A DNA stretch of 64,000 nt, from positions 4,348-68,347 of the forward strand of contig JAGXSQ010000117.1 in the NCBI GenBank assembly GCA_018333395.1, read 5' to 3'. Shown here one piece after another: positions 16,138 to 27,092 of this stretch (position 1 is the first letter of the stretch; every line of letters starts with the position of its first letter). The notes below the pieces were generated by a model that was not told the origin of the DNA, did no database searches, and was given only the letters and a program-made list of their open reading frames with translations. Position numbers and translations under genes: made by a program. The stretch is from Dethiobacter sp. (GTDB lineage: Bacteria; Bacillota_D; Dethiobacteria; Dethiobacterales; Dethiobacteraceae).

Positions 16138-17730
16138 GTGTGGTTCAAGGCCATGACTGTCGTTTTGTGTCTCATTCTGCTGGCACTTTGCGGGTGTAGC
16201 GCAAAGGATGAACAAGCGGAGCGGCAGAGCCTGCATGTGGCGGCGCTGAGTAACCCGTTGACGCTGAACCCTCTGTTTGTGCGGGAGGCCGCTTCTGCGG
16301 AGGTGAGCTACCTGTTGCACTCGCCGCTTTTATTTACCGACCCGGAGACATTGGATGTTAGGCCGGGAATCGTTTCTGCTTGGGAAATCGGAAATGACGG
16401 CCGTACTTATACCCTGACTATGCGGGAAGACGTTTTCTGGTCGGATGGAGAGCCTGTTACGGCAGAGGATGTGGCCTTTACGTTACGGGTCATTTGTCAC
16501 CCTGACTACACGGGCTGGATGTTTCTTTTCGCCAGTAGTATAGAGGGAGCGTCAGCCTACCGGGATGGACACCGCTCTCCCTTTGCTGACGGGGAAATCG
16601 CCGGCCTGCGGGTGCTTGGCGACTATGCCCTGGAAATTAGGCTGGCAGAAACATTTGCGCCATTTTTATCGCATCTTGCTTTAGCGCCTCTGCCTTTCCA
16701 CCTGCTTGGCAGTGTTCCCGTGACAGAACTTGAAGGTCATGCCTATTCTCGTGAGGCTCACGTAGTAAACGGACCTTTCCGATTAGCAAATTGGCGGCCG
16801 GAAGAGTACCTGCATTTCCAGGCCAACCTGTACTATTTTCTGGGCCAGCCCAAAATCAGGGATATCTTCTACCGCATTATTCCGAGCCAGGAAACGCAGA
16901 TGATGGAGTTTTTGGCGGGCAGGCTGGATTTGTTGCCTACTGTGGTCAGGGTGGAGGATGTTGCTCTGCTACAGGCCGATCCGGATGTTGCCGTTTATCA
17001 AAACAGGCGGCTGGCTTACGATTACCTGGGTTTTAATCTGAGAAACGGCCATACTGCCTTGTCTGATCGTCGGGTAAGGCAGGCGCTTTCTCTGGTGCTT
17101 GACCGGCAGAAAATTGTGGAGAACCTGCTCTTGGGGCACGGGCAAGTAGCCAGCGGCCCGCTGCTACCGCTGCACTTTGCTTATGAACCCGGTCAGCTTG
17201 AGCTGCAACCTGACCGGGTGAAGGCCGGAAAATTGCTCCGGGAGGCCGACGTTTTGCCGCTTAATCTAAAACTTATTTACAATGCCGGCAACGCTGTGCG
17301 TGAAAATGTGGCCCTGTTCTTTAAGGACCAGGCGGCCACTGTTGGGGTGACTGTGCAAGTGGTGGTGCTGGAGTGGGAGGCTTTTCTTTCCGCACTGCGT
17401 GATGGTGCATACGACCTAGTTATTTTGGGGCGCGGTGCAGATCCTGACCCGGACCTTTCTTATCACTGGCATTCGCGGGGTCCGGGGAACCGGTTGGGGT
17501 ACGTCAACCGGCAGGTAGATGCGCTGCTGGAGGCTGGAAACGCTACTTTAGACCGCCGGGAAAGGACGCGCCTCTATCGGGAGGCACAGCGGCTGATTCT
17601 GGAAGATGTGCCCATGATCTGGCTGTATTCCCGGCCGGCCATCCATGCTGCTACGTCTAGGCTGAAAAATTTTCTTCCGCACCCGGAGACGCCTTTTTAT
17701 CATGTCCACCTGTGGGAGCTTGGCGATTAA
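16138..17730 (+). CDS. ABC transporter substrate-binding lipoprotein (family 5)
   Basis: Extracytoplasmic solute receptor of the peptide/nickel family (SBP_bac_5), 530 residues. A short basic start, hydrophobic core and the lipobox L-C-G-C give a lipoprotein signal, so the mature protein is anchored by the cysteine on the outer face of the membrane. Family features include the early ALSNPLTLNPLF segment and SDGEPVTAEDVAFTL. The start is set at GTG 16138, 4-5 bases after AGGAGGGGG; an earlier in-frame TTG lies before that ribosome site. It heads a complete five-gene importer. The ligand (oligopeptide, dipeptide, nickel or other) cannot be decided from sequence. Confidence 0.92.
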   Translation: MWFKAMTVVLCLILLALCGCSAKDEQAERQSLHVAALSNPLTLNPLFVREAASAEVSYLLHSPLLFTDPETLDVRPGIVSAWEIGNDGRTYTLTMREDVFWSDGEPVTAEDVAFTLRVICHPDYTGWMFLFASSIEGASAYRDGHRSPFADGEIAGLRVLGDYALEIRLAETFAPFLSHLALAPLPFHLLGSVPVTELEGHAYSREAHVVNGPFRLANWRPEEYLHFQANLYYFLGQPKIRDIFYRIIPSQETQMMEFLAGRLDLLPTVVRVEDVALLQADPDVAVYQNRRLAYDYLGFNLRNGHTALSDRRVRQALSLVLDRQKIVENLLLGHGQVASGPLLPLHFAYEPGQLELQPDRVKAGKLLREADVLPLNLKLIYNAGNAVRENVALFFKDQAATVGVTVQVVVLEWEAFLSALRDGAYDLVILGRGADPDPDLSYHWHSRGPGNRLGYVNRQVDALLEAGNATLDRRERTRLYREAQRLILEDVPMIWLYSRPAIHAATSRLKNFLPHPETPFYHVHLWELGD

Positions 17731-17742
17731 GGGGAGAAAGCC

Positions 17743-18687
17743 GTGTGCATGCTAATCTTGCGACGTATTACCCAAACAGGGGTTGTTCTTCTTGGGGTGA
17801 CCGTGGCTACTTTCTTGCTGATGCATTTGGCTCCCGGCCGCCCACTCCAGGCCAACCCGGAGCTGCGCGCTGACCCGACGGCGGTAGAGCGCTGGCTGCA
17901 GCTAAGAGAGTTGGATAAACCGCTGCCTGCCCAGTTTTTTTCCTGGCTGAGCCGCTTGTGGCGCGGCGATTTCGGCGTTTCTCTCATCTACAATCGTCCG
18001 GTCGCTGAACTGGTAGTGGAGCGGCTACCGGCTACCATTCTGCTTAGCGGTAGCGCGTTTATTCTTGCCCTGTCGCTGGCTATGTTGTACGGTGCTTTGT
18101 GCGCAGTAAATCGCGGGTCGCGGCTTGATCGTACGCTGAATTTCTTGTCGCTTTGCGGCATCTCTATCCCTAGCTTTTGGGCAGGGATGTTGCTTTTGAT
18201 TTTGTTTTCTTATCACTTGCCGTGGTTGCCGGCGGCAGGTATGCGGACGCCGGGGGACGGCAGCATTTTGGATGTGTCGCGCCATATGGTTCTGCCTGTA
18301 TTAGTCCTGTCTACGGGCATTTTTGCCTATTATTTTCGGTACATACGTCAGGCGGTATTAGATGTTCTGGAACAAGACTATATCCGGACGGCCAGAGCCA
18401 AAGGGTTGCCGATGCAGCGTATCTTTTACCGTCATGTCCTCCCTAATGTGGCTCTGCCTCTGGTTACTCTGGCGGCCCTTTCGCTACCAGTGCTGTTTAC
18501 GGGAACGGTAGTGGTGGAAACAGTTTTCGCTTGGCCGGGGTTGGGTCGTTTCGTTGTTTTTTCCGCCATGGCCCGCGATTACCCGGCTATCATGTTTGTC
18601 AATCTGTACACGGCTCTGCTGGTCGCCTTGGCCAGTCTTTTGGCTGAATTACTGTGTCTTGTTTTTGATCCTCGACTAAAGCCATGA
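17743..18687 (+). CDS. ABC transporter permease, DppB/NikB type
   Basis: Inner-membrane permease of 314 residues, first of a pair. It has the N-terminal membrane segment and the MHLAPGRPLQ motif typical of DppB/GsiC permeases, then about five more hydrophobic segments. The coupling loop that contacts the ATPases is DYIRTARAKGLPMQRIFYRH. The start is GTG at 17743 after GGGGAG; ATG at 17749 is possible. It follows the binding protein by 12 bases. Confidence 0.93.
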   Translation: MCMLILRRITQTGVVLLGVTVATFLLMHLAPGRPLQANPELRADPTAVERWLQLRELDKPLPAQFFSWLSRLWRGDFGVSLIYNRPVAELVVERLPATILLSGSAFILALSLAMLYGALCAVNRGSRLDRTLNFLSLCGISIPSFWAGMLLLILFSYHLPWLPAAGMRTPGDGSILDVSRHMVLPVLVLSTGIFAYYFRYIRQAVLDVLEQDYIRTARAKGLPMQRIFYRHVLPNVALPLVTLAALSLPVLFTGTVVVETVFAWPGLGRFVVFSAMARDYPAIMFVNLYTALLVALASLLAELLCLVFDPRLKP

Positions 18688-18708
18688 CCTGCTTGGGGAG
18701 GCGAGAAA

Positions 18709-19536
18709 ATGTCTACGAGAAGCGCACCCACTATTCTAGGGCTTTGTTTTGTTTTTTTCCTTTTTGGGTTAGCTATTTTTGCTCCCTTGTTAGCCGCATA
18801 CTGTCCTTATAGTGTGGAGCTGGAAAGGGCTTTACGTCCGCCTTGTCGGGAGCATTTTTTTGGCACCGACAGGCTTGGCCGTGATATTTTCAGCCGTGTT
18901 CTGTTCGGTGCCCGTGTTTCTCTGGCGGTGGGGGTGCTTTCTATGCTGCTGGCTATAGGTATCGGGACAAGTATCGGGGCGGTAGCAGGCTATTACCGCG
19001 GGATAACAGAGGCAGCGTTGATGCGTCTGACCGACATCGTGCTGGCTTTCCCGACATTCTTTTTAATCTTGTTGTTGGTAGCTTTTTTTGAACCGGGCTT
19101 TTGGCTCGTTATCGCGGTAATAGGGGGAACAGGCTGGCCGGCCACAGCCCGGCTTGTCCGCGCGGAGTTCCTGCGCCTACGGGAGGCAGATTTCGTAGCA
19201 GCGGCACGTCTGCTAAGCGCTTCCGACGCCCGCATTATCCTGCGTCATTTGTTGCCAAATGCGCTTGGTCCGGTGCTGGTGTCGGCTACGCTTTCTGTCC
19301 CGGCGGCTATCCTTACCGAGGCGGGGCTTGGTTATTTTGGCTTGGGAGTGCAGCCTGCTGTTCCTACCTGGGGGAATATGTTGCGGGAGGCCCAAAACTA
19401 TTTCCGCCATGCTTGGTGGTATGCTACTTTCCCGGGAGTATTTATTTTTTTGACGGTCTTTTCTTTCCACCTTTTGGCCGACGGGCTACGGCAACAGTTG
19501 AACCCTGGCCGTTGGCGGGGGCGTCTCCTTGCTTAA
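18709..19536 (+). CDS. ABC transporter permease, DppC/NikC type
   Basis: Second permease of the importer, 275 residues. HFFGTDRLGRDIFSRVLFGARVSL is the signature region of DppC/OppC proteins (read here in part: FGTDRLGRDIFSR). The ATPase-coupling loop reads READFVAAARLLSASDARII. About six membrane segments are visible. GGGGAGGCGAG lies before the ATG. Its end overlaps the next ATPase gene by 8 bases. Confidence 0.93.
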   Translation: MSTRSAPTILGLCFVFFLFGLAIFAPLLAAYCPYSVELERALRPPCREHFFGTDRLGRDIFSRVLFGARVSLAVGVLSMLLAIGIGTSIGAVAGYYRGITEAALMRLTDIVLAFPTFFLILLLVAFFEPGFWLVIAVIGGTGWPATARLVRAEFLRLREADFVAAARLLSASDARIILRHLLPNALGPVLVSATLSVPAAILTEAGLGYFGLGVQPAVPTWGNMLREAQNYFRHAWWYATFPGVFIFLTVFSFHLLADGLRQQLNPGRWRGRLLA

Positions 19537-20488
19537 GGTAAAAAATCTTTCTGTTGGGTTCCATAATGGCAGGACGAATTTTTATGTTGTCAAGTCTCTT
19601 TCCTTTGGCGTGAGGCAAGGTGAAATACTGGCCGTTGTGGGCGAGAGCGGTAGTGGCAAAACTATGACGGCGCTGGCTATCATGGGTCTGCTCCCCGGGG
19701 GTGCTTGGGTACGGGGAGCAGTATGGTTGCAGGGACGTCTCCTTACTGTTGGTCGGCAGGAGGCTTGGTCCGGCTGGCGTGGCAAGTCTATGGCGATGGT
19801 TTTCCAGAATCCTTCTGCCTCGCTTAATCCGGTGGTGAAAGTGGGATGGCAAGTCTCTGAAATGTTGCAGGTACACCGCCAGATGAACAAAGCCAGTGCT
19901 GTTCAGGTAACCTGGCGTCTTTTCAGTAGTCTTGGGCTTGTGCCACCAAAGCGTCGCTTTCATCAATACCCGCACCAGCTAAGCGGCGGACTGCAGCAGC
20001 GTGTCATGCTGGCTATCGCTTTGTCCTGTTCCCCCCTGCTACTTATTGCCGATGAGCCTACTTCCGCACTAGATTTAACTGTCCAGGCACAGATCCTTGA
20101 GCTTCTCCAGGCAAACGTCAGGGGGCAGGAAAAGTCGCTTCTTTTGGTTACTCATGACCTGGGGGTGGTGGCACAGGCGGCTGACCGGGTGCTGGTTATG
20201 TGCGGCGGGGTGATGGTGGAGGAGGCGACTGTGACGGAGCTTTTTGGGCGGCCGCAGCATCCTTATACTAAAATGTTGCTCGACTCTGTACCTAGGCTGG
20301 ACGGTAGTGGTAGCCTAGGTACAGGGGGGGCATTTTTTCAGGACCAGTTCAGGCCTGCTGGAGGTTGTCCGTTTTTGCCCCGCTGCCGGCAGGGCGGGGC
20401 GCTATGCCGCCAGATGCCGTCACTTATCATTCTTTCACCGACACACCGGGTCTTCTGCCATCGCGCCGGAGGAGGGCGGCATGTCTGA
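19529..20488 (+). CDS. ABC transporter ATP-binding protein, DppD/OppD type
   Basis: Cytoplasmic ATPase of 319 residues. Walker A is GESGSGKT, the Q-loop is MVFQNP, the signature LSGGLQQRV and Walker [13 protein letters not shown]. The C-terminus carries the oligopeptide-transporter extension with clustered cysteines (GCPFLPRC), typical of OppD/DppD. The start is TTG at 19529, inside the end of the permease gene, so translation is coupled. Confidence 0.92.
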   Translation: MLKVKNLSVGFHNGRTNFYVVKSLSFGVRQGEILAVVGESGSGKTMTALAIMGLLPGGAWVRGAVWLQGRLLTVGRQEAWSGWRGKSMAMVFQNPSASLNPVVKVGWQVSEMLQVHRQMNKASAVQVTWRLFSSLGLVPPKRRFHQYPHQLSGGLQQRVMLAIALSCSPLLLIADEPTSALDLTVQAQILELLQANVRGQEKSLLLVTHDLGVVAQAADRVLVMCGGVMVEEATVTELFGRPQHPYTKMLLDSVPRLDGSGSLGTGGAFFQDQFRPAGGCPFLPRCRQGGALCRQMPSLIILSPTHRVFCHRAGGGRHV

Positions 20489-21446
20489 ATTATTGCTTGA
20501 AGCGAAGAAAATCAGCGTTTTTTATCAACCTACCTGCGGAATTTTGCCTAGCACCGCCACAGCGCTACAGGCACTCGAGGAGGTCACGGTCAGTGTTGGC
20601 ACAGGTGAGGCGCTCGCCCTGGTGGGTGAAAGCGGCTCAGGCAAAACTACGTTGGCAAAGGTTGTAGCCGGTTTGCTGAAGCCGTCTGCGGGCGAGGTTT
20701 TTTACGAAGGCCAAAAACATGACTTTTTGGGCTGCCAGCCTTGGGTGCAGATGGTCTTTCAAAACCCTTATGGTTCTCTGAATCCTCGCCTTGATGTGCA
20801 AAGCCTTGTGGCAGAGGGATTGCAAGTCCGTAAAATAGGTGATAACGCTGCCAGGAGACGAAAGGTGCTGGAAACTCTGGATGTTGTCGGTCTGTCCCGT
20901 AATATGCTTGGCCGTTATCCGCATCAGCTTAGTGGCGGACAACAGCAGCGGGTAGCGCTGGCCCGTACCTTGGCCGTCAGTCCCCGGCTGCTGGTGCTTG
21001 ACGAGCCCCTTGCGGCACTGGATGTTTCCGCTCAGGCCCACCTGCTGCTCCTGCTTGCCGAACTTAAAACGCAGTTTAACCTTTCTTACCTGTTCATTAC
21101 TCATAACTTAGCTGCTGTTCGTCAGTTCTGTGAGCGGATCGCTGTCATGTATCTCGGCAGAATTGTGGAAAACGGTCCTGTTTCGACAGTGTTGTCTGAT
21201 CCTGGTCATCAATACACGGCCATGCTGCTTGAGGCCTACCTGTGGCCTGACCCGGCCAGAAAAAAAAGGACTTCCAGCTTTTGGGGGGAGATTCCTGACC
21301 CTTTTGCCGTTCCAGACGGCTGCCGTTTCCATCCGCGCTGCTCCCGGGCCTCTTCGCGTTGCCGGAAAGTGCCGCCCTTGTTACTGGCCAGCGGACCGGA
21401 GCGTTTCGTGGCCTGTCATCTGCCAGTGACGAATGCTGGTAGGTGA
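20481..21446 (+). CDS. ABC transporter ATP-binding protein, DppF/OppF type
   Basis: Second ATPase of the importer, 321 residues, with Walker [10 protein letters not shown]-loop MVFQNPYGSLNP, signature LSGGQQQRV and Walker B LLVLDEPLAALD. The C-terminal extension again has cysteines (GCRFHPRC). GGAGGAGGGCGGC precedes the ATG, which overlaps the previous gene by 8 bases. The set of binding protein, two permeases and two ATPases is complete, with no accessory enzyme to hint at the ligand. Confidence 0.92.
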   Translation: MSELLLEAKKISVFYQPTCGILPSTATALQALEEVTVSVGTGEALALVGESGSGKTTLAKVVAGLLKPSAGEVFYEGQKHDFLGCQPWVQMVFQNPYGSLNPRLDVQSLVAEGLQVRKIGDNAARRRKVLETLDVVGLSRNMLGRYPHQLSGGQQQRVALARTLAVSPRLLVLDEPLAALDVSAQAHLLLLLAELKTQFNLSYLFITHNLAAVRQFCERIAVMYLGRIVENGPVSTVLSDPGHQYTAMLLEAYLWPDPARKKRTSSFWGEIPDPFAVPDGCRFHPRCSRASSRCRKVPPLLLASGPERFVACHLPVTNAGR

Positions 21447-21511
21447 GAAAATGTGGGCAGGATTCCTGGTTGTGGCGTAGAATAAAATGGAAAAGCACGG
21501 GGGGGACAGCT

Positions 21512-22585
21512 ATGAGCGATACTAGGTACTGGGTTGCTCTTTGCCGGATCTCGGAGTTTGGCGCCCGCAGAATCCGTTTGCTTTGGGAATACTTCGGTTC
21601 GGCTAAAGACGCTTTTACAGCTACAGAGGCCAGCCTCTCACGGACCGGTCTGTCGGCACGGGCGGTAGCGGCGCTGCTGGCGGAGCGGGAGAAGATTAAT
21701 CCTGACGCTGAGTGGATAAATTTGCTGGAGCAGGGCTTTCGGGTGACTACTTTAGCTGACCCGGATTATCCTCGGCTTTTGCAGCAGATTTACGATCCGC
21801 CGGCGTTGCTTTTTTACCGCGGGGATTTGTCTGTGCTGGCCGCACCGTGTGTGGCTGTGGTAGGGTCACGTAAGGCTACAGCATATGGTCGCGCAGCTGC
21901 TACTAGGCTGGCGGCTGATTTGGCGCGTGCCGGTGTGGTGGTAGTAAGTGGGATGGCCCGTGGTATTGATACCTGTGCCCACTTGGGAGCGCTGCAGGGC
22001 GGCGGGCGGACAGCTGCTGTCCTCGGCTGTGGGCTTGATATCTGCTATCCGCAGGAGAACCGGCCTCTGCGGGAAAAAATAGTCCAGGCCGGGGTGCTGC
22101 TAAGTGAATTTCCGCCGGGGACGGAGCCGAAGGCACCGCACTTTCCGCAGCGCAACCGGATTATTAGCGGCCTGTCTCTGGCCACGGTAGTGGTGGAAGC
22201 GGCGGAAAAAAGCGGCGCGCTCATCACGGCCGACTGTGCCCTAGAGCAGGGGCGCGAGGTGTTTGCCATTCCGGGCAGTATTAACAGTCCCTACAGCCGC
22301 GGTTGCCACAAGCTGCTGAAGGAAGGAGCAGCAATGCTGGAAGAGGCAGGAGACGTTTTGCTGGAGCTCGGCTTGGCACCGCCCGCCCGGGAAAGGCAGT
22401 TGGCGTCAGAATTGATGCCGCAACAGCAGGTAGTGTTAGCAGTTCTTGAGTTTGAACCGGTCCATTTTGACGTGTTGCTGGAACGCTGTAGCCTAGATGT
22501 GCAGGTACTGGCGGCCATACTGGTGGAACTGGAGCTGCTGCTGCTTGTCAAAAAGCTGCCGGGGAATTATTACTTACGCGTATAG
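21512..22585 (+). CDS. dprA: DNA-processing protein DprA/Smf
   Basis: Single-stranded DNA-binding protein that loads RecA in natural transformation and is also widespread outside competent species; 357 residues. An N-terminal helix-hairpin-helix/SAM-like region (EFGARRIRLLWEYFG) precedes the Rossmann core with GSRKATAYGR, SGMARGIDTCAH, AVLGCGLD and PQRNRIISGLS. A winged-helix-like C-terminal domain follows (FDVLLERCSLDVQVLAAIL). The start is ATG at 21512, 6 bases after a G-rich site. It heads the conserved dprA-topA-trmFO-xerC-hslVU-codY block of Firmicutes. Confidence 0.95.
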   Translation: MSDTRYWVALCRISEFGARRIRLLWEYFGSAKDAFTATEASLSRTGLSARAVAALLAEREKINPDAEWINLLEQGFRVTTLADPDYPRLLQQIYDPPALLFYRGDLSVLAAPCVAVVGSRKATAYGRAAATRLAADLARAGVVVVSGMARGIDTCAHLGALQGGGRTAAVLGCGLDICYPQENRPLREKIVQAGVLLSEFPPGTEPKAPHFPQRNRIISGLSLATVVVEAAEKSGALITADCALEQGREVFAIPGSINSPYSRGCHKLLKEGAAMLEEAGDVLLELGLAPPARERQLASELMPQQQVVLAVLEFEPVHFDVLLERCSLDVQVLAAILVELELLLLVKKLPGNYYLRV

Positions 22586-22662
22586 CCAAGATAAAATAGT
22601 ACATAAGTTAAGTTAAGCAAAGAAATCGACAGACGGTCTAAAAAACGGGGGGTGTCCTACTA

Positions 22663-24816
22663 TTGTCTGATTACCTCGTCATTGTTGAATCACCCGCTAA
22701 AGCGAAGACGATCAAAAAATATCTGGGAAAAAAATATCAGGTTTTGGCTTCCATAGGCCATTGTATAGATCTGCCCAAAAGTCAGTTCGGCATCGATCTT
22801 AAGAATAACTTTGCGCCTAAATACATTACTATTCGCGGCAAAGGCACTATTCTTAAAGAAATGAAAGAGGCCACAAAAGAAGCAGAAAAGGTTTTTCTGG
22901 CTGCTGACCCCGACAGAGAAGGAGAAGCGATCTGCTGGCATTTAGCTAAGGCGCTTGGCGTCGATGAGGAAGAACCATGCCGTGTGGAATTTCATGAGAT
23001 TACCGAGGCAGCCATTAAACAGGCGTTCAAAAAACCGCGCCTCATAAATCAGCCACGGGTGGATGCGCAGCAGGCCCGCCGGGTATTGGATCGCTTGGTC
23101 GGTTATAAAATTTCACCGCTGTTATGGAAGAAGATTAGAAAAGGCCTTTCTGCCGGCCGGGTTCAGTCGGTGGCGCTACGCCTCATTGTAGACAGGGAAA
23201 AAGAGATTGATAATTTCAAGAAAGAAGAATATTGGACACTCGAAGCGCTCCTGCGGACAGGCAGCTTTGAGTTTACCGCCCGCTACTTCGGCCGCAAAGG
23301 CAAAAAGCATGTTCCTGCTTCCCGTGCGGAGATTGACGCGTTGCTTGGCGAATTGCAGGAGAAGGTTTTTGTGGTCACAGGTGTGAAGCAGAAAGAACGC
23401 CGCCGCCACCCGGCACCCCCATTTATCACCAGCAGCTTGCAGCAGGAGGCTTCCCGCAAACTAGGCTTTACCTCGCGCCGGACAATGATGCTGGCTCAGC
23501 AGCTCTATGAAGGACTCTCCCTGGGAGAAGGAGGCCTGGTCGGACTAGTGACGTATATCCGTACCGATGCCTCGCGGATTGCAGAGGCCGCCCAAACGGA
23601 AGCGCGTCTTTTTATAGAAAAAGAGTTTGGCAAAACATATCTTCCCGATAAACCTCCCGTCTATAAAGCGAGAAGAGGGGCCGAAGCTGCCCATGAAGCG
23701 ATTCGCCCCACTGCGGTAAGCCGCACCCCGCAGCAGGTTAAGGATAAATTATCGAGGGATCAGTACCGGCTATACCGGCTGATTTGGGAACGCTTTCTGG
23801 CTAGCCAAATGAGTTCGGCCATCTATGATACAGTCACAGCGGAAATAACGGCTGGAGACTGCCAGTTCCGCGCTACCGGTTCACAAGTTCGGTTTGACGG
23901 TTTTATGAGGCTTTACCTTGAGGGACAGGACGTAGAAGAAAAAGAGGACAGCGGCCCCCTGCCCGAACTTGTGGCAGGTCTTGAACTGCAAAAGCGGGAA
24001 TTAAAGCCTTCGCAACACTTTACCGAGCCTCCTCCACGCTACAGTGAGGCCATGCTGGTTAAGGTTCTGGAGGAAAAAGGGATTGGCCGCCCGAGCACCT
24101 ATGCTCCCATCGTGGAGACACTGCAGGCTCGTGGTTATGTTACGCGGGAGAAGAAGCTTTTTTTCTCCACGGAACTGGGACGGGTAGTCCTTGAACAGCT
24201 CCTGGAATTTTTTGCGGAGATTCTTAATGTCGACTTTACGGCGCAAATGGAGCAAAAATTGGATCAAGTCGCTGCCGGGGAAATGGCTTGGGTCGAGGTA
24301 ATCCGTGATTTTTATGATAGCTTTGCCAAGGACCTTCAGGTGGCGGAAGAGCGGATGGAAAAGGTGGAATTGACACCTGACGTCACAGATGAGCCCTGCC
24401 CCAACTGTGGCAGGTTGCTCGTTCGTAAAATGGGACGCTTCGGACTGTTTTTAGCTTGCCCGGGGTTTCCTGAGTGCCGTTTTGCCAAGCCTATCGTGCG
24501 GGAGATCGAGGTGGATTGTCCGGAGTGCGGGAAATCTTTAGTAGAAAGGAAGACCAAGCGGGGCCGAAAATTTTATGGGTGCGCCGGGTACCCGGAGTGC
24601 CAGGTAACAACTTGGGATCTTCCGGAGAAAGAAAAATGTCCTCTTTGCCGTTATCTGACTGTTAAAAAAGGAGACGTGTGGCGTTGCGCCAGGAAAGAAT
24701 GCGGCCACCTTCTGCAGGATACACAAGCCGTACTACCGACAGCCAAAAAAGTTGAAAAAAGAAAAGCGTCCGGGAAGGCCTCAAAAATAAAGACTGGAGA
24801 AAGCACAGATGATTGA
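22663..24816 (+). CDS. topA: DNA topoisomerase I
   Basis: Type IA topoisomerase of 717 residues that relaxes negative supercoils. The TOPRIM domain comes first ([33 protein letters not shown]). The active-site tyrosine is Tyr298 in [12 protein letters not shown], and [11 protein letters not shown] is a conserved core motif. The C-terminus has three cysteine-rich zinc-ribbon repeats (CPNCGRLL..., CPECGKSL..., CPLCRYLT...) that bind single-stranded DNA. The start is TTG at 22663 after a run of G. The last codons overlap trmFO by 8 bases. Confidence 0.96.
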   Translation: MSDYLVIVESPAKAKTIKKYLGKKYQVLASIGHCIDLPKSQFGIDLKNNFAPKYITIRGKGTILKEMKEATKEAEKVFLAADPDREGEAICWHLAKALGVDEEEPCRVEFHEITEAAIKQAFKKPRLINQPRVDAQQARRVLDRLVGYKISPLLWKKIRKGLSAGRVQSVALRLIVDREKEIDNFKKEEYWTLEALLRTGSFEFTARYFGRKGKKHVPASRAEIDALLGELQEKVFVVTGVKQKERRRHPAPPFITSSLQQEASRKLGFTSRRTMMLAQQLYEGLSLGEGGLVGLVTYIRTDASRIAEAAQTEARLFIEKEFGKTYLPDKPPVYKARRGAEAAHEAIRPTAVSRTPQQVKDKLSRDQYRLYRLIWERFLASQMSSAIYDTVTAEITAGDCQFRATGSQVRFDGFMRLYLEGQDVEEKEDSGPLPELVAGLELQKRELKPSQHFTEPPPRYSEAMLVKVLEEKGIGRPSTYAPIVETLQARGYVTREKKLFFSTELGRVVLEQLLEFFAEILNVDFTAQMEQKLDQVAAGEMAWVEVIRDFYDSFAKDLQVAEERMEKVELTPDVTDEPCPNCGRLLVRKMGRFGLFLACPGFPECRFAKPIVREIEVDCPECGKSLVERKTKRGRKFYGCAGYPECQVTTWDLPEKEKCPLCRYLTVKKGDVWRCARKECGHLLQDTQAVLPTAKKVEKRKASGKASKIKTGESTDD

Positions 24817-26128
24817 GGTAACCATTATCGGAGGCGGGTTGGCTGGAGCAGAAGCGGCCTGGCAGGTCGCAAAGGCTGGGGTGCGCGTGCGCCTGTATGA
24901 GATGCGGCCAGGTAAAATGACGCCGGCACATCATACCGGCGAACTGGCAGAATTGGTTTGCAGTAATTCGCTGGGTGCGGCTGGTTTGGGAAATGCAGCA
25001 GGTCTGCTGAAAGAAGAAATGCGCTTATGCGGCTCACTCATCATTGCCCTAGCCGACAAGCACGCCGTTCCCGCAGGAGGAGCTCTCGCTGTGGATCGGG
25101 ATGGATTTGCCCGCGCTGTGAGTAGTGTTCTTGCCGAGCATCCGCTGGTGACGAGAATTGAGCAAGAGGTTACGGCAATACCTGAAAACCCTGCCGAGCC
25201 GATTATTCTGGCCACAGGGCCGCTGACTTCGCCACCCCTGGCGGAGGCGATTGCCCGGCTGACCGGACAGCAGTCGCTGTATTTTTATGATGCTGCCGCT
25301 CCGATTGTCACTGCGGAATCGCTGGATATGGATAAAATATTCCGCGCTTCCCGCTACGATAAAGGGGAGGCCGCCTACCTTAACTGCCCTCTGGATGAGG
25401 AGCAGTACCGGCGCTTTTACCAGGCCTTGACAACAGCAGCAGTCCACCAGGGCCACTGTGACGGCGAAGTGAGCAAATACTTCGAAGGCTGCTTGCCCAT
25501 CGAAGTCCTAGCTTCCCGAGGGTTTGAGACGCTGCTTTTTGGCCCTCTCAAACCGGTAGGGCTGACAGACCCCCGCACCGGCAGCCGCCCCTTCGCCGTG
25601 GTGCAGCTACGCCAGGATAATGCTGCTGCTTCCCTTTATAACCTGGTAGGCTTTCAGACGCGTTTGCTCTGGTCAGAACAACGGCGGGTTCTACACTTAA
25701 TTCCGGGGTTGGAACAGGCCGAGTTTGTGCGCTTTGGTGTGATGCACCGCAATACTTACCTCAATTCACCCCGCATGTTGCTGCCGACGCTGCAGTTTAA
25801 GGATGTCGGATCAAGACTTTTTTTTGCCGGGCAGATCACAGGAGTGGAGGGTTATGTGGAGTCTGCCGCAATGGGGTTGGTGGCGGGTAGCAATGCCGCC
25901 CGCCTGGCACGGGGGCTGTCACCGCTTGTCTGTCCGCCGGAAACGGCGCATGGTGCTCTCTGCCGCTATATCACCACGGCTGACCCAGGAAATTTTCAGC
26001 CGATGAATTTCAACTTTGGCCTTCTTCCTCCGCTGCCTGGCCGGGTAGCGAAAAAAGAGCGTCGGCGTGCTTTGGCCGACATTGCTCTGGAAAAGCTTGA
26101 TGAATGGCGCGTCAATAGTCAAAATTAA
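24809..26128 (+). CDS. trmFO: tRNA m5U54 methyltransferase, folate/FAD-dependent
   Basis: Flavoprotein of 439 residues that makes 5-methyluridine at position 54 of tRNA, with methylenetetrahydrofolate as methyl donor. The FAD-binding N-terminus is [14 protein letters not shown], followed by LYEMRP and the conserved [20 protein letters not shown] and [15 protein letters not shown] motifs (read here as [11 protein letters not shown] and [12 protein letters not shown]) confirm the family. It lies in its usual place between topA and xerC. Confidence 0.96.
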   Translation: MIEVTIIGGGLAGAEAAWQVAKAGVRVRLYEMRPGKMTPAHHTGELAELVCSNSLGAAGLGNAAGLLKEEMRLCGSLIIALADKHAVPAGGALAVDRDGFARAVSSVLAEHPLVTRIEQEVTAIPENPAEPIILATGPLTSPPLAEAIARLTGQQSLYFYDAAAPIVTAESLDMDKIFRASRYDKGEAAYLNCPLDEEQYRRFYQALTTAAVHQGHCDGEVSKYFEGCLPIEVLASRGFETLLFGPLKPVGLTDPRTGSRPFAVVQLRQDNAAASLYNLVGFQTRLLWSEQRRVLHLIPGLEQAEFVRFGVMHRNTYLNSPRMLLPTLQFKDVGSRLFFAGQITGVEGYVESAAMGLVAGSNAARLARGLSPLVCPPETAHGALCRYITTADPGNFQPMNFNFGLLPPLPGRVAKKERRRALADIALEKLDEWRVNSQN

Positions 26129-26181
26129 CTTGCAAAGCCATTTTTGATATGTTAAGATTTTGGGCAGGAGGAAGGCGGAAA

Positions 26182-27081
26182 ATGGTTGATTTCTTGGATA
26201 GTTTTACTGCTTTTTTGAGAGCAGAGAAAAACGCCTCCCGACACACGGTCAGAAATTATGCCGAGGACATTGGCCGATTCCTTTACTTTCTCGATGAGCG
26301 GGGAATGATTTTCCCGCAGGAATTAGATTATCTGGCGCTCAGGCATTACTTAGCTCACTTGCAGGCCAAAGGCTACGAACGTCGCACGGTGGCACGTAAA
26401 CTTTCAGCCATTCGCTCTTTCTTACGCTTTTTGGCCCGGGAGGGAGTGCTTAGTGCTACGTGCTGGGCCGCTGTTGCTACTCCTCGCTTAGGGAAAAAAT
26501 TGCCTAAATTCCTGTACTTGGAGGAAATGCTGCGTTTGCTTTCTGCCCCCGACACGGCTATGCCTGCTGGGTTGCGCGACGCGGCTTTGCTGGAGGTGCT
26601 TTATGCTTCCGGCCTCCGTGTCGGCGAGTTGGTTAGCCTAAACACCGGTGATCTGGAATTGCAAAGCGGCCAAGGCGTTGTCCTTGGCAAAGGAGCCAGA
26701 GAGAGAATTTTTTACTTGGGTCGCTTTGCGCGGCGCACCGTCCAAGCTTACTTGGACCAGAGCCGACCGCATCTCCTCCGCAAGAATAATGCCGGCGAAA
26801 AAGAAAAGGCCCTCTGGCTGAATAAATACGGCTGCCGTCTCACAGACAGGGGTGTGCGCCGCGTCGTGGAGAAGTATGTCTTGCAAGCCGGCTTGGCGGC
26901 ACGAGTCAGTCCGCACAGCATCCGGCATAGTTTCGCTACCCACCTGCTAAATGACGGCGCCGATTTGCGGGCTGTGCAGGAGTTGCTGGGTCATGTAAAT
27001 GTCTCTACAACGCAACTTTATACCCATATTACCAGGGAGAAGCTGAAAAAGGTTTACGCAGACGCTCATCCCCGGGCCTAA
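26182..27081 (+). CDS. xerC: Tyrosine recombinase XerC
   Basis: Site-specific recombinase of 299 residues that resolves chromosome dimers at dif. It has the N-terminal SAM-like domain and a C-terminal catalytic domain with the first Arg in SGLRVGEL, the [12 protein letters not shown] box, the [14 protein letters not shown] box and nucleophile Tyr280. The ATG at 26182 is used because AGGAGGAAGG lies just upstream; an earlier in-frame ATG (26149) has no ribosome site. Confidence 0.94.
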   Translation: MVDFLDSFTAFLRAEKNASRHTVRNYAEDIGRFLYFLDERGMIFPQELDYLALRHYLAHLQAKGYERRTVARKLSAIRSFLRFLAREGVLSATCWAAVATPRLGKKLPKFLYLEEMLRLLSAPDTAMPAGLRDAALLEVLYASGLRVGELVSLNTGDLELQSGQGVVLGKGARERIFYLGRFARRTVQAYLDQSRPHLLRKNNAGEKEKALWLNKYGCRLTDRGVRRVVEKYVLQAGLAARVSPHSIRHSFATHLLNDGADLRAVQELLGHVNVSTTQLYTHITREKLKKVYADAHPRA

Positions 27082-27092
27082 GAGGAGCACGC